Source: Allium sativum (Eukaryota > Streptophyta > Magnoliopsida > Asparagales > Amaryllidaceae). From it: DNA of 64,000 nucleotides. Of the stretch, positions 22,204-34,904 are shown one piece after another (position 1 is the first letter of the stretch; each line of letters starts with the position of its first letter). Made by a program: the position numbers and the translations under genes. The notes under the pieces are model-generated. The model was not told the origin of the DNA and ran no database searches. It saw only the letters and a list, made by a program, of their open reading frames with translations. The stretch lies in NCBI GenBank assembly GCA_030737875.1, contig CM060925.1, positions 480,871,514-480,935,513 of the forward strand, in the 5' to 3' direction.

Positions 22204-24327
22204 GTTAACAAAAAAGAACCTATCTTTTGTATGGGACATAGAGTGTGACGTTGCTTTTCAGAGACTCAAGAGAGCCCTCACCACAGCTCCAGTTTTGGCA
22301 TTACCCGATGGAGGTAAGATGTTTACCGTGTACATGGATGCGTGCGGCACGGGATTAGGCGTTGTCCTAATGCAAGAAGGAAGAGTAATATGCTACGGGG
22401 GCAGACAACTTAAAGTTCATGAGAAAAAATATCCCACGCATGACTTGGAGTTGGCCGCGATTGTTTTTGCACTTAAAGCTTGGCGCCATTATCTTCTAGG
22501 GGAGAGGTTCGAGCTGTATACCGACCACAAATCGCTTAAGTACCTCTTCTCACATAAAGACTTGAATCTGAGACAACAGCGGCGGATGGAGTACTTGGCA
22601 TCATATGACTTCGATATAGCTTATACCCTTGGCAAGGGTAATGTGGTGTCAGATGCGCTAAGTAGAAAAAGGTTGACTTTGAGCCCCTTGTTTGTTGAAA
22701 GGAAAAGCCTTGAGTTTATAGCAACCATTGATTTTACACATGCTGTTGAGTCATTGACTGCTACATTTTCATCTCTTGAGTTAAGACCTACACTTCTAGA
22801 TCAAGTAGGAACTTCACAAAAGGAAGACTCGCAGATAGTCGAAATCATGGACAAGCTGATTAGGGGTGAGACGTCGAGTCACCTCAGTAGGTATACCATA
22901 GATGACAAGGGATGGCTAAGGCGCGATGGAAGGCTATGTGTCCCACAAGTGGGAGACCTACTAAGGAAAGTTCTCGAAGAAGCGCACCACTCGAAGATGA
23001 CTATACATCCTGGAGGGGATAAGATGTAAATGGATATGAAACGCATTTTGTTTTGGACTGGAATGAAAAAGGACGTGGCAGAGTTCGTCTCGAAATGCAT
23101 GGTGTGCCAACAAGTAAAGGCCGAGTCGAAGAAGCCTGGTGGCCTATTACATCCTTTGGAGGTTCCGCAATGGAAATGGGAGAGTATCTCGATGGATTTC
23201 GTGGATGGACTGCCTAGGTCAAGGAAGGGAAATACTAGCATATGGGTCATAGTTGATAGACTCACGAAAAGTGCTCACTTCATTCCGGTGAAAAGCAAGA
23301 GGACCGCATCAGGGCTAGCGTCTATCTACCTTCGAGAGATAGTACGATTGCATGGAGTTCCTTCTAGTATAGTTAGTGATCGTGACCCGATTTTTACTAG
23401 CCAATTTTGGAATAGTCTGCAAGAAGCAATGGGTACACGACTGAACTTGAGCACGGCCTATCACCCACAACGGATGGACAAACCAAAAGGGTAAATAGGG
23501 TACTAGAAGATCTCCTGAGGCTATGCATTCTTGACTTTGGTGGCACTTGGGAAGACCATCTTCCTCTCGTGGAGTTTGCATATAACAATAGTTACCAAGC
23601 TAGCATCGGAATGGCACCGTTCGAAGCCCTGTATGGAAGACCGTGCAAGTCGCCAACTTGTCGGTGGGAGACGACAGACAGACTTGTACTTGGCCCTGAC
23701 ATGATAAGGGACACTTCTGAGAAGATTGAGTTGATACGAAGACGGATGAAAACGGCCCAAGATAGACAGAAATCTTATGCGGACCAGAGAAGGACAGACC
23801 TAGAGTTCGAAGTCGGAGATATGGTCTTTATAAAAGTTTCTCTATTACGCAATGTAGTTCATTTTAGGGCAGTTGGAAAGCTAGCACCAAGGTTCATAGG
23901 ACCATTCCCTATCACTGAGAGGATTGGACGGATGGCCTATAAGGTAGACTTACCCGAGAAGTTATCTGGAGTACACAATGTCTTTCACGTCTCGCATCTC
24001 CGGAAGTGCTTGCATGAGTCAGCCGAAGTGGTTGAGCCAAGCATCCTTGGAGACGTAGAAGTGGAAAAAGAAGCAACATTGAGGCAAGTTTCGATTCGTA
24101 TCTTAGGAACGGAGATTAAGAATCTAAGGAATCGAGAAGTCAAGCTAGTTAAAGTGCAGTGGAGTGAAGCCCAAGAAGACGCAACTTGGGAAACCGAAGA
24201 GAAGATACACGCGCTTTACCCATTTCTTTTTAAGGGTACATTCTCGATCTCTTTTTCCTTGAAAACCTTTTCGTATCATGCTTCTAATATCTACGCTTGT
24301 CTTGTTATCTTCTCGATCTTATCTTGA
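22204..24327 (+). pseudogene. pol: Pol 3' part of element A: RNase H, integrase, chromodomain-like tail (broken)
   Basis: Resumes after B with LTKKNL. RNase H keeps its acidic residues ([32 protein letters not shown]; about 22310-22670). The integrase zinc-binding region HHSKMTIHPGGDKM is broken by a TAA (23027-23029), then KCMVCQQVK, and the core shows SMDFVDGLPRS and VSDRDPIFTS. A one-base deletion near 23472 breaks the frame at YHPQ, and the catalytic Glu codon downstream reads Lys (QTKRVNR). A further open part (23569-24327) has FAYNNSYQASIGMAPFEALY, the GPF motif RFIGPFPI and a tail ending VKVQWSEAQEDATWE, typical of Tekay/Del chromoviruses (chromodomain-like). Integrase would insert the DNA copy; here it cannot. 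Confidence 0.9.
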
Positions 24328-24793
24328 GAACCTTAGGTAGAACCATATGGATGTAAACATGTTATGGTTGATGTTTGCAAATGGTTGCAAGTGGTTGCTA
24401 ATGGATGCATGACACACATTACGCACTAGATCGGCTCAGTCACATTTTCATGTTGCATATGCATGAGTGCTTATACTTGTTTATGGATGGAACTTGTTAT
24501 GCTATCACTTGGATGTTGCATATGGATGGATGTTTGTGCACTCATGTAGAGATTGTAAACTATGTTAGGAATTTGCATACATGCTGGATTCGTTACACTA
24601 ACATATTTTGCATTTAAGGAGGTTTATTGAATCAGTAACCGCCTGATCTTTTGCATTAGATAAGTGCATATACACACACTTACTGCATATGTTCATACAG
24701 CACTAGAAATCTTTTAAGGACAATGGTTGCCTGTGGATGATGCTTTGAGTAGATGGATGATGGACGATAGGACACATCCTCCCTAACTTAGAG

Positions 24794-24826
24794 ATTTCGG
24801 GGACGAAATCCTTTAAGGGGGGAGAA
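24794..24826 (+). other. Conserved hairpin and polypurine tract of element A
   Basis: ATTTCGGGGACGAAAT (24794-24809) forms a six-base stem, followed by CTTTAAGGGGGGAGAA ending one base before the 3' LTR. The purine run primes plus-strand DNA synthesis. The same arrangement precedes the 3' LTRs of B, C, E and G. Confidence 0.85.
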
Positions 24827-27800
24827 TGTAACAACCCGTGTTTTTTTAACGTGTAATAACCATAAATCAAGGCAGAATTAATTTTTAAAATAAGAATCAA
24901 GGGAAACGGGTTGCGCCATTGCGTTCGTCCCGAAATTATGCTTGGAAACGAGTCCGAGTTTTCGAAAATCGGAGTCTGTATGACCAAGTTATGATCTTTC
25001 GAAGTTTTTAGAAGTTTTCAAGTTCAAAACAGCTCAATTCGAATTTCAAACCTCAGAATGGACTGGGCGGGAAATTTCCCGCCCAGGACCAGGTCGACCT
25101 GGGGGTCGACTATGTAGTCGACCTACCCAGGACCAGGTCGACCATAGTGTCGACCTGGGGGTCGACCTGGTGGCCGAGTCCACTTTTGAAGCTGGATTCA
25201 CTCTGATGTATCTGGCCTCGTTTCTGTCCACATTCGTTGACCTGACCCTATAAATACAGCCCCTAACACCAGTCTCTCTACACAAAATTCTTTCTGACCT
25301 TATGCTGCTCTGATTCTGATTGAAAAGTTTGAGAAAGGGACAGCTTCTTCTACGTTGAGACTGCGTTAAGAGAATTGCTGATTTGGGGATTTCTATTAGG
25401 ACTTGACTAAGCATATAGAGATTCAACTATCGACTCTCTTTTTCTAATTCTCGAACCACGACCTGTAAGCCCCAGTTATTTTTAGATTTAAACTGTAAAT
25501 GTAATATGAATATGATGTAAATTGAAATTGGACCTATGTATGATGACTGTTTTACATCCATTCTTGTTCATCTTGGATCTTGACTTTTGGATATGTTATG
25601 ACATTGATTTGGGGCCTATTCATGTTGTAAATCAAAAAGAGAAACCCCTCATATTATCATGTTGAATCTGTTATTAGTCACAAGTTTATGACTATCACCT
25701 TATGTCAATCGTTACCATGACTATACTATCACCTTATGTCAATCGTTACCATGACTATACTATCACCTTATGACAACTGTTATCTTGACTAGTACCTTAT
25801 TTTGCTAGAATTGGAATCTTTATGTTTGAGGCCAATATTCCATAAGCTAGTAATGTTTTAATCTTTTATTTCAATTCATACTATGCTATGCTATGCTAGT
25901 AATCACTTTTGCCACCTTATACCCATTCTTTTTTATGTTATTCCCTAATTAGATTTGTTTGTATCGATTCGAGCTTACGTGCGATGGGAATACGATTTGG
26001 GTAGACTAGGTAAAACATGAATTAGCTTTAAACATGAACATGAACGTTGTTATGACTTGAACCTGAATATGGACATGAGCTTGACACGATTTGACATGAA
26101 ACATGACCTGAAAACTGGACATGAACCTAGACATGAAAACTTGAACGTGGGCATGACAATTAGATAAACTTGAAAATGGCCAACTCGAGGTTGGGTTGAG
26201 TTTGCAGTGTAAATCTGCCTGGAACCGCCCGGCAAATCCAGTGGCTGCAAACAATAGGATACAATGTGGGTAGTTGGTCATATCGCACGTAAAACCCGAG
26301 GTTAGACTATGTTGTGGTGTAAATCTGCCCGGAACCGCCCGGCAAATCCAGTAACCACAACAGTTAGTCTAATGTGAGAGGTTGGCGTGCACTAATGAAT
26401 TAATTCCACATGATAGGGTTAAGTCATGAACCACTTGAATATACTTAACCAACTTGACACGATGATTTGATAGGGTTAAGTCATGAACTGCTTGAACACA
26501 CTTAACCAACTTGATACATGATTTGGATAGGGTTAAGTCACGAATTTGAATGACAACACTTAACCCATTAGAAACCCTAGTTACGCGGTCCTTTTCAGCA
26601 GTAACCCACTTAGATGTATCACGATACCCTGGGACTAGGCAGGGTGGGGCACGATTACTGGGATGATTGTAAGTGACCAGAACGACGGCTGAGTAGGTGC
26701 GCCATTGTAGGTTCAGGCGGGCTATGGTCGTGCACGTAGTCCGGAGTTGAAAAAGCAGGCATTGGGCACCCGTAGATTTACACTGTGCGTGCTTGATTCG
26801 TGTCGGTGGTTGGCACCATAGGACTTGATACACCCTATGGTGGACCTAGCACAGGTAACTACATTTCAGGATAGGGCCGTATGACATAGACACATGACGA
26901 GCTAGGACTTGTAGGGAGCCGATCGATTAGTAGATCTGTAACGACCCGGATTTTCGGGGACTTTGGTTATCGACATAAGCTCGATGTCGATAACCAAAAC
27001 ATCGAAAAATCCCGGTAATTAATGAAAGAAATTAGCAGGTGAGAATAGATAAGATAGAAACTTAGAATAGAAGAAGAAGAAGAACACAACATCAGAGTAA
27101 CACGAACCTCACAGCGGAACGAATAACATATAATAGATAACATAACTTTGAAATATAACAGTTATGTATACAATAGCACTTATCAGAGTACAGCACTTAC
27201 AACATAGCGGAAATAAACTATAGCTATATGATCCAGAAGCCTCCTGCTCCTGCTCTTCAAGTATATCTGTAAATCCCGACTACTTGACTGCCCGTACAAA
27301 TTTAGGCACCCAAGAGTTTAGGGAAAACAACAAAGTAAACTCCGGGTCAGTTATGGGACTGGTGTGAGTAAAACAGTTTAAACAGGTATATGAACAAGTA
27401 AACGATATCTCATAAGACCATGCCGCAGAACGGAACGGGTTTTTCCCTTATGAGAATCCAAAATATATTTATATCAAAAACCTTTTGATATTATAATAAG
27501 GTCTATGTACAAATAGATATCAACTAGCAGAAACGCTTTCATCTCACGTTCTACATATATAATATACAATCAAAATCGCAAGCACGTATTGGATAATGGA
27601 TTTCCAACTATGACAAGGTATGGAACCACCTTCTGCTAGTGTACCTCTAGAGAGGAATACACTGGGTTCAACAAGAACATCTTGCAACCCGGCCACACAT
27701 GACCGACCACTCATTTCGCTTGAGTGTATCGAATGTATATCACCAACGGTTGGGATCAGCAACTGTTTCCCGAATGGGACAGCATCAACAATAGATTTTT

Positions 27801-28799
27801 AGAAATAGATGAAACTCTAGATCAGGTGATTAAACACCCTAATAGGTGCGACCTACATAGCCATGCTACCTGCCCAATTTCTGTCATTTACCGGATATGA
27901 GGCTAGAAGCTACGCTTATCTTCACATTATATTCACTTTAAATGCCACATCATCAAATCCATCCAATCACCGATTGACGTCCTCAACAATACATTATGTG
28001 TTAGCTAAAAGAAGTTTCCTTCTCCGCTTCCACTCTTGGTATGGTTGGAGAAATCAATGTACGTGATCGTCTGGAAATACTCTGTCAGACATCCATCTTC
28101 ATTCACTTAGAAATGTCACATCGTCATACCCGCAAAATCACAAATTGATTTCCTCAAAGATACAACGGGTATATAGCTAAGAGAAACGAATTCCTCCGCC
28201 ACCAACGTATATACGTTTGAAGAGATCAACTTTCGCGATCCATTGGATATACTCTGTCAGACCTTCGTCCGTACAAGTTGTCCTGGGACTGGACAAACCG
28301 AAGGCACTATTCAGTATATCCATCTTAGTCACTGTTATCTAAGACTTATACAACAGCCCTTGCACTTTACTCCGTCTTCAATTATCTTTAGCATAAATGA
28401 TTCGCAACGCTTATGCCAATACAGATTGGTTCTTTGGATAATAATCCAACCGGTCTCTCCATATTAACAACGTTAAAATGGTCAAAACTTCGATAGTCTA
28501 TGAGTTAACTATCAAAGAAAAACAAGTGTGCAAACAACGATATTATTTCCAGATGGAAATTATATCGATCAATCATCAACATATATATATATATATATAT
28601 ATTCACATTGCCTTATTTTATATGTTTAGAAAATATATGTTATTAACACTGGAAAACGTTTCCATCGGCTTATTTACAAATCACTACTCTTCCCCAACTA
28701 TCAGTCCCTGACTGTAAACTAGTATGAGAACAATTCCCTAAGTATAAATCCCGAAGGCCGAAACCAACATCAGATAGGCACTTAGAAAACCATTCAATT

Positions 28800-30050
28800 T
28801 ACTAATCTCTAGTCAGTTCAAATTTTACTTAACTCTATTTGATTAACTCTGATTGATTAACTCTAACTGGTCAACCTTAATTAATTAACTCTAACTGGTT
28901 TTACTTTGTTTGACTAACTCCATAAATAACTCGACTGACAAATTCAACTCGATTAACTGAACTAATCACTTTGATTAACTCGGCAAATTCACTTTGGTTA
29001 ACTTAACCAATTCACTTAACTAATTCACTTAGTTTAACTTAACTAATTCACTTTGATTAATCTAACTATTCACTTAACTCCTGTCGAATAAACCATATTC
29101 GATAACTCCTCTAACTCTACTCGAATAAACTATATTCGATTAACTCATTTACTCTATTCGAATAAACTATATTCGATTAACTCCTTTTTTCTATTCGAAT
29201 AAACTATATTCGATTAACTCCTTTTCTCTATTCGAATAAACTATATTCGATTAACTCCTTTTCTCTATTCGAATAAACTATATTCGATTAACTCCTTTTC
29301 TCTATTCGAATAAACTATATTCGATCAACTCATTTGATTTAACTCTAATCGATTAACTCCATCGAATAAACTATATTCAATAATTCCTTCAATTAAACTC
29401 GACGAACTTAACTCGACTCACTTATCTCGATAATCTAACTCAAGAACTTAACTCGATTAACTTATCTCGATAATCTAACTCAAGAACTTAACTCCTATCG
29501 AATAACTAATATTCGATTTAACTTCATTCGCTTGACTCTAGATCGCAGCGATCACAATGGTTACGCCTGACTCCCTCAGGAAACATCCGACCGCCGTAGG
29601 CTATTTACAACCCTGCGAATTACGCTAGCAGTTGTACGAGATGGCAACTTATCCTGAATAACTCTGTTTGACTAACTCTATCTCAAATAACTATATTTGA
29701 TAACTTCTACTTCGAATAAGTGGTATTCGATAACTTAAATCGATTATCAACTCGAAAATCTTAACTCGAATCGATTCACTCCAACTGATTAACTTGACTT
29801 ACTTAACTCACTGGTTAACTTGACTTACTTAACTCACTGGTTAACTCTATTGAACTGGTTAACTCTACTGAACTGGTTAACTCTATTCAACTAACTCAAC
29901 TCGACTAACCCCTTCGAATAGCATATTCGTTTTACTAACTTTCGAATACCATATTCGATTTACTCCCTTCGAATACCATATTCGATTTACTCCCTTCGAA
30001 TACCATATTCGATTTAACTCCTTTCGAATACCATATTCGATTTACTTTAT
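28800..30050. repeat. Minisatellite region of the C LTR (37-bp and 27-bp units)
   Basis: Six copies at an exact 37-base spacing (29121, 29158, 29195, 29232, 29269, 29306) with the core TTCGAATAAACTATATTCGA, then looser GATTAACTC/AACTGGTTAAC repeats, then four copies of a ~27-base unit TTCGAATACCATATTCGA (29941 to about 30045). Each unit carries an inverted TTCGAAT/ATTCGA pair. Confidence 0.88.
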
Positions 30051-31766
30051 TCACTTTATTCACTTTATAAATATTTCCTTTTTAACAACGTTTTATTCAT
30101 TTGGAGAGATTTACTTTTAAATAACGGTTCTACACTTTAAAAATGATTTCCTTTTTATAACGTTTCCTTTTCAATTCTATTTGTAAATGGTTTACAAATA
30201 TTTCCTTTTTAAATTTATTCTTGAAATATTCTAATTCCTTAAATTCTCTGAAAAATTCGCCATAACCTCCTTTGTAACGGGAGCATCGGGAAAATCCCCA
30301 AACCCGCCACACAGGCCTTTCCATTCAAAAAGAAAATGGTTTGAAACTATTTTCTTTTTCTAAATATCTTCTATTTATAAATCTTCCAATTTATAAATAT
30401 TTCTTATTTATAAATATTCACATTTATAAATATTCCTTATTTAAAAATATTCCAATTTATAAATATTTTATTTTCAATATCACTTTGAAAATTTCCTTAT
30501 CAACATTTCGGTATGTTATTGTGTTTGACATATCAAATTACAATGTCCAATATCGTTCATACACACACAATCAACAACAAGTTATAATTCACATCATATA
30601 TCAAAATATATGAAAAACAATAAAATAACTGTCGACGAATCCAGTCGGATTCCTCCAACCTGTTTCCCTGCATCCACAAATGTTACACAACATGATTGTC
30701 ATCACTTTCAGTTCAATATGAATTATTCTGATAAACAGAATCAATATATAACTATCTAACTGTTTATATATTATATATATATATAATATTTCATTAACTG
30801 ACTAGCAGTTCAATCAATCAGTCAACACCAAGTCAATTAGCCAATATTTAACAGTTCTAAAAATACAACATGAAATTATAAACTGTTCAGAGTTAGTGAG
30901 ATTTACTCACATTGGACGATCATCGTTAATAACGATAACCATCGCTTGATTCAGACGAACAATTTATTTTGCGATAAATTGTGATGAACCCCAATCCACT
31001 TCCTGTCAGTTCCATTTCGAAGTGTCCATCCATACGGTCCCAACGGATCCGACCGTTCGTGATTCTGAGTTCGTATGAGATAGATACCACGTTAACAAGT
31101 TCTGAATACCTTTTGAATTATTAAAAACTATTAATTCATTAAAATGGGCTCACCCCTCACTCCTAAGGCCCAAACCCGCTTTACATTCCCAAACCCGACC
31201 TAGCAGCCTTCTTCCCCGATCTGTACTCTAGCAATAACTGCCAAACTCCATTTTCAATCCTTCCATCAAGATTTCTTCTTTGTCTCACCACTAAACCCGA
31301 CAATGATTTCACCAATCCTCTTCTCTTCCTTTCCTCATTCTCCTCACATCCACGATATTCAGTTCGAAGTGCATACCTGGAGTACATGGAGCAGCCTCGA
31401 TACCAACATCGACATTAGATTGAACCGTATTCCACCAAAATCCGTATACAGGTGCTAATCAACCCTATAAACTCAACTACCACCCTCAATTTAAACATCG
31501 ATGCTTCCACTCGACAAAACTGTCAAACCCTATTCTCGCTGAGAAAACCCGAATACCACAAATTTACGTCGAACACCCAAAAAAGGTAGGAGACTGAAGC
31601 ACACCTCAATACAAACTCATATACATACATTATTTGATTTATCGACTTCTCTTTTATTTGCTTTTGATTTTTGAACTTGCGAATTGTTTTTGCTGAAACA
31701 AATAAGCGGTGCATTTTTTCTGTGTTGACCAAAGAAGAGAATTATGTTTAAGGAGATTGGTACTGG

Positions 31767-31774
31767 TATTTATA
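31767..31774 (-). promoter_or_regulatory. Candidate TATA box of element C
   Basis: Minus-strand TTCTATAAATACCAG lies about 1.07 kb into the LTR in sense orientation. E (38442) and I (about 63427) have TATA-like sequences at about 0.9 kb from their LTR starts, which supports a common promoter position. Confidence 0.45.
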
Positions 31775-32845
31775 GAATTGGAAAATATCTAGATATTTTG
31801 AGGTAGGGAATATTCTCGAAATATTCCTTTGTTAATTCGTCTTCTAAAAATTCCTATGACCACACGTGATACCCAAAAATCACGAAACTGGACATGCAGC
31901 TAGAGTTCGACATTACGGTCCCAACGAAGCTGGTTTCGTCGAATTCCGACTTCGTATTCTCACACAACATATTTTTAACTGTCAAAATACTGACTGTTTT
32001 TCACTCTAAAAATCCGTATGGTCACACAATGACTCTAAAAATCACGGAAACTGATATCTAGCAACTATTTGATATTGCAGATCCAACAAAACTGGTTTCG
32101 TCGAATTCCGACTCCGTTTGCAAAACCGACTATTTTTAAAGCTTTAGATGACCCATTTAAATATATAAATATATTTAAATATAATTAAATTAAATATAAA
32201 AAAATTTGTATTATCGTATATATTCACCCTAGAATACCCTACAGCTCTAGAATAATCCCATATGAATTTCCAACTCGATATTCCAAATCTGGGTCAACCC
32301 GATATTTGTTTTATATTGAAATTCCTTTTTAAAATATAAATAATTCCTTTATAAATTTTAAAGGAATTCCACAGTGACTTTTCTGAAATTTGATTTGGAC
32401 GTAAATCAAAATCTATACAACAAAATCCCGATTTTTCTCTTCCACTAGAAAGATATACTCCACCAGCTCCACACGTTTCTTATTTCACAAAAATCCGATT
32501 TAAAACGAATCCTGTATATCCAGTTGAAGTTCAAATCGCCTATTTACAAACTGCAGCGCCATTTCGAGCTCGATTTTAATTATAATATAATTATACGTTC
32601 AAACTGTCGTCGATTGAATATATTCGTCAATATAATTCAACTCTAAGCTGAATTAAATCTAAGGGACGACTCCGTTCACAAAATATTGTGATTTCCAATA
32701 TTTTTTATTATTTTTGAATTAAATATATTATTTAATTTAATTAAATATTCCATATTATTTAATTAACGATGATTAAATTCCCTATATCACTATTTTAAAT
32801 AATTAAATAAATTAATTATACCCTTGGAAAATGCGGGTCATTACA

Positions 32846-34194
32846 TTCTTTCCCACTTAAAATAATTTCGTCCTCGAAATTGCTAAGTTAGAGGACGACC
32901 CTACCTATTGGAATTCCTAAGATTTGTTTACCCCTTATTTCTGATTTTAACTGAACCAATTAATATCGACTAAAATATTTATTCATTCCGACTAACTAAA
33001 ATTTTCAAAAATTCTGAAAATTTTCTAACACTTTAAACTTTCGAAAAATTTCGCCAGCATCTCCTTTGTACTGGTCAATAGCTCAAACTCCAACTCGCCT
33101 CTCTGGGCCTTCTTCAACCCAAAAGAAAATCAAAACGCCAAACGGCTTGCCAATTCGGCTCATAAATTCCAAACTCATATAAAATATAAACTTGTACCTT
33201 TTTTGTTGGGCATATCATTATATCCCTACCATTTGTTATCAACTCGGCATATACAAATGCCATCCCAATCAACTCCAACCAAGTTATTCTTAACACAACC
33301 ATTCGCTTATTCAAGCCGAATTTAATTTCAAATTCGAGTTTCAAATTCCAAACTCTCAACTTATCATTTCAAATACAGATTGTTCTCTAATCACTTCAGT
33401 TTTTCTTAACCTATCATCTCAAGTTAAATTCTGGTTTATTATTTACTTTTACCATCCCATTCGAATTAACTTCACAAGTTAAATTTAAATTTCTAGAACT
33501 TAAATTCCCGGTTTTATTTCAAATCAAATTTGAAATCATAATACCAATTCAAAACCTTTGAATTTCTAAACAACTTGTTTTCTCAAAACAATTCAAATTA
33601 AAATCTTTGGTAGTAATTCACCACTTAGAAACTAGAAAATCACACCGATGATACTGCGCAGTCATCATCGGAGTTATTTTCCAGCGACCCAAGTGATTTC
33701 AATACTATATCATTTCAAAACCCTTACTAAATACATCCATTTTGAAAACATCTCAAAATCTCCCAGGAACTTAAAATTTCCTTATTTTAATTCCAAATCT
33801 GATTTAAATTCATATTTAATTCATCTTATTTCATATACTTTACTTATATGATTCTGATTGGTTATATATAACCATTTCATTTTATAATCTCATTCGATTA
33901 TAATTACAACCAATATATCTAATATATGATAATATATTACATATCCATACTGTGTCGGTCCATCGTATTCAAGTATCTATTTACTCCTACCGATACAGTG
34001 GATCAAACTGATCGACTAGAACTCATAAACAACTCAACCAATGAATCTCCACAATATAAAACCATTATTATATCAAATACAAATACGCACTCGTATATAT
34101 ACACTCAAACTCAATCTAGGGTATTACTAACCCTATCTCTACCGAGTCACGCCACAGAGCCAAGGTAATTCTTAACTTAAGCTCTGATACCAAC
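32846..34194 (-). mobile_element. Internal domain of element C, non-coding
   Basis: Bounded by the polypurine tract (complement of 32846-32858), with the hairpin AATTTCG/CGAAATT (32864-32881) beside it, and by the primer site (complement of 34181-34192). It contains stem-loops at 33645-33671 (CCGATGAT with ATCATCGG, one bulged base, around ACTGCGCAGT) and at 34110-34146. It is otherwise AT-rich without a long frame. Confidence 0.85.
34110..34146 (-). promoter_or_regulatory. Two-tier stem-loop after the C primer site
   Basis: In plus sense, inner arms TAGGGT/ACCCTA enclose seven bases (34117-34135; TAGTAAT in RNA sense). Outer arms CTCAAT (34110-34115) and ACCGAG (34141-34146) pair in the RNA with two G-U pairs. 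It sits where B and E have their two-tier stem-loop and differs by compensatory changes. Confidence 0.65.
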
Positions 34195-34225
34195 TGTAAA
34201 GTCCCCGAAAATCCGGGTCGTTACA
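34195..34225 (-). repeat. 31-bp remnant in place of the C 5' LTR
   Basis: Between the primer site and the target duplication there are just 31 bases beginning and ending TGTAA.../...TTACA. Read on the minus strand, the first 28 match exactly the plus-strand start of the other LTR at 26937-26964. The element therefore has 28-bp terminal inverted repeats instead of two long direct repeats. Confidence 0.85.
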
Positions 34226-34904
34226 AGATCGTACCGTAGGACCCCGTAATGGGTCACTTCATGATACTGGGCCAAGGGATCATTTCATGATTAATACTTG
34301 ACATGGGTTAGAATACTAGTACAGTTGGTGCAGCGAACCTTGAATATGTGATGCTAGACTTGACTTATCTTGTTATCTTAATTATCCTACCAGTTCTGTT
34401 ATCATCCTTATGTTTAATTCCAGTTTTCACATATCATGTTACCTTTACTAGTTTTCATACTGAAAGTCACTAGGGCTTACCAGTCTTTATGACTGACCCT
34501 TTTTCTTTCGCCTCTTTTTCTTTCGTTTCCCTGCCCCCCCAGGTTCTCAGGGAGGAAACACTAGCTCTTAGCTTGGATTTAGCTTGCTTTCTGATAGCTC
34601 ATGTACGGTTTGGTCTTGGGCTATGCTATGGCTGCTTCTGTTATTTATGGGGAATAATCTACTTTTGTTATCTTAAGTTTATGCTTCTTTATTTGGAACT
34701 TGATGTAATGGAATAATTTGTATCTTGGATATATGAGCTTTTGACTCTTTTCTTGGAAATAATAGGAAGTTGGTTTTTAATTTCTACCGCTGGTTTATTT
34801 ATGTTCTGCCTTGTGATATCTCTGTGCATGTTTACCTACATAATACTCCACCAAAACTAGTGCATTCCCTTTGTGAGTGACCCTAGCGGAGGTGGGGTGT
34901 TACA

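Larger units (their letters stand above)
26937..32845 (-). repeat. Element C 3' LTR (5.9 kb)
   Basis: Minus sense starts TGTAATGACCCGCATTTTCC and ends GAAAATCCGGGTCGTTACA. U5 landmarks occur as in B: CAGTTATGGGACTG (about 27349), the CCG-CAGAA-CGG hairpin (27423-27433) before AACGGGTTTTT, and the ACCGGATATGAGGCT block (about 27890). Tandem arrays fill about 28800-30050. A TATA box lies about 1.07 kb from the sense start. No gene is seen. Confidence 0.85.
26937..34225 (-). mobile_element. Element C: giant-LTR non-coding retrotransposon with a collapsed 5' LTR
   Basis: Inserted in A's 3' LTR with AGATC duplicated (26932-26936, 34226-34230). In minus sense: a 31-bp remnant in the place of the 5' LTR (34195-34225), primer site (complement of 34181-34192), 1.35 kb non-coding interior, TTTCGAGGACGAAA hairpin, AAGTGGGAAAGAA tract, and a 5.9 kb 3' LTR (26937-32845). 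Landmark blocks match B, D and E at lower identity, so C is a separate subfamily. No protein-coding region is present. Confidence 0.88.
2558..34904 (+). mobile_element. Element A: Tekay/Del-type Ty3/gypsy retrotransposon, split by B and C
   Basis: Two related LTRs (2558-5355 and 24827-34904) bound an initiator-Met primer site, gag and pol in gypsy order and a polypurine tract. The element is flanked by the 5-bp duplication GGGAA (2553-2557 and 34905-34909). After removing B (14.3 kb) and C (7.3 kb) plus their target duplications it is about 10.75 kb, with LTRs of about 2.8 kb and an internal region of about 5.2 kb. Several stops and frameshifts and altered catalytic residues make it inactive. 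The LTR pair differs by a few per cent by eye, most in the first 250 bases, so A is older than B. Confidence 0.93.
24827..34904 (+). repeat. Element A 3' LTR, interrupted by element C
   Basis: LTR sequence occupies 24827-26936 and 34231-34904 (about 2784 bp in all), matching 2558-5355 and ending TGTTACA at 34904. TATA box at 25249-25256. Element C sits at the site CGATCGATTAGTAGATC, and the matching 5' LTR sequence reads straight through GTAGATCGTACCG. Confidence 0.93.

Noticed and set aside
29100..29340. CRISPR-like array
   Set aside because: The 37-base spacing has no unique spacers between repeats. It is a plain tandem repeat in a plant LTR.
31181..31387. Possible gene exon in element C (minus frame)
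   Set aside because: A short frame in the leader part of the LTR, with no homology to recognised families and no counterpart frame in B or E.
26937..34225. Terminal-inverted-repeat DNA transposon
   Set aside because: The 28-bp inverted ends suggest it, but the primer site, polypurine tract, TTTCG hairpin and long LTR show a retrotransposon with an abnormal 5' end. No transposase is present.
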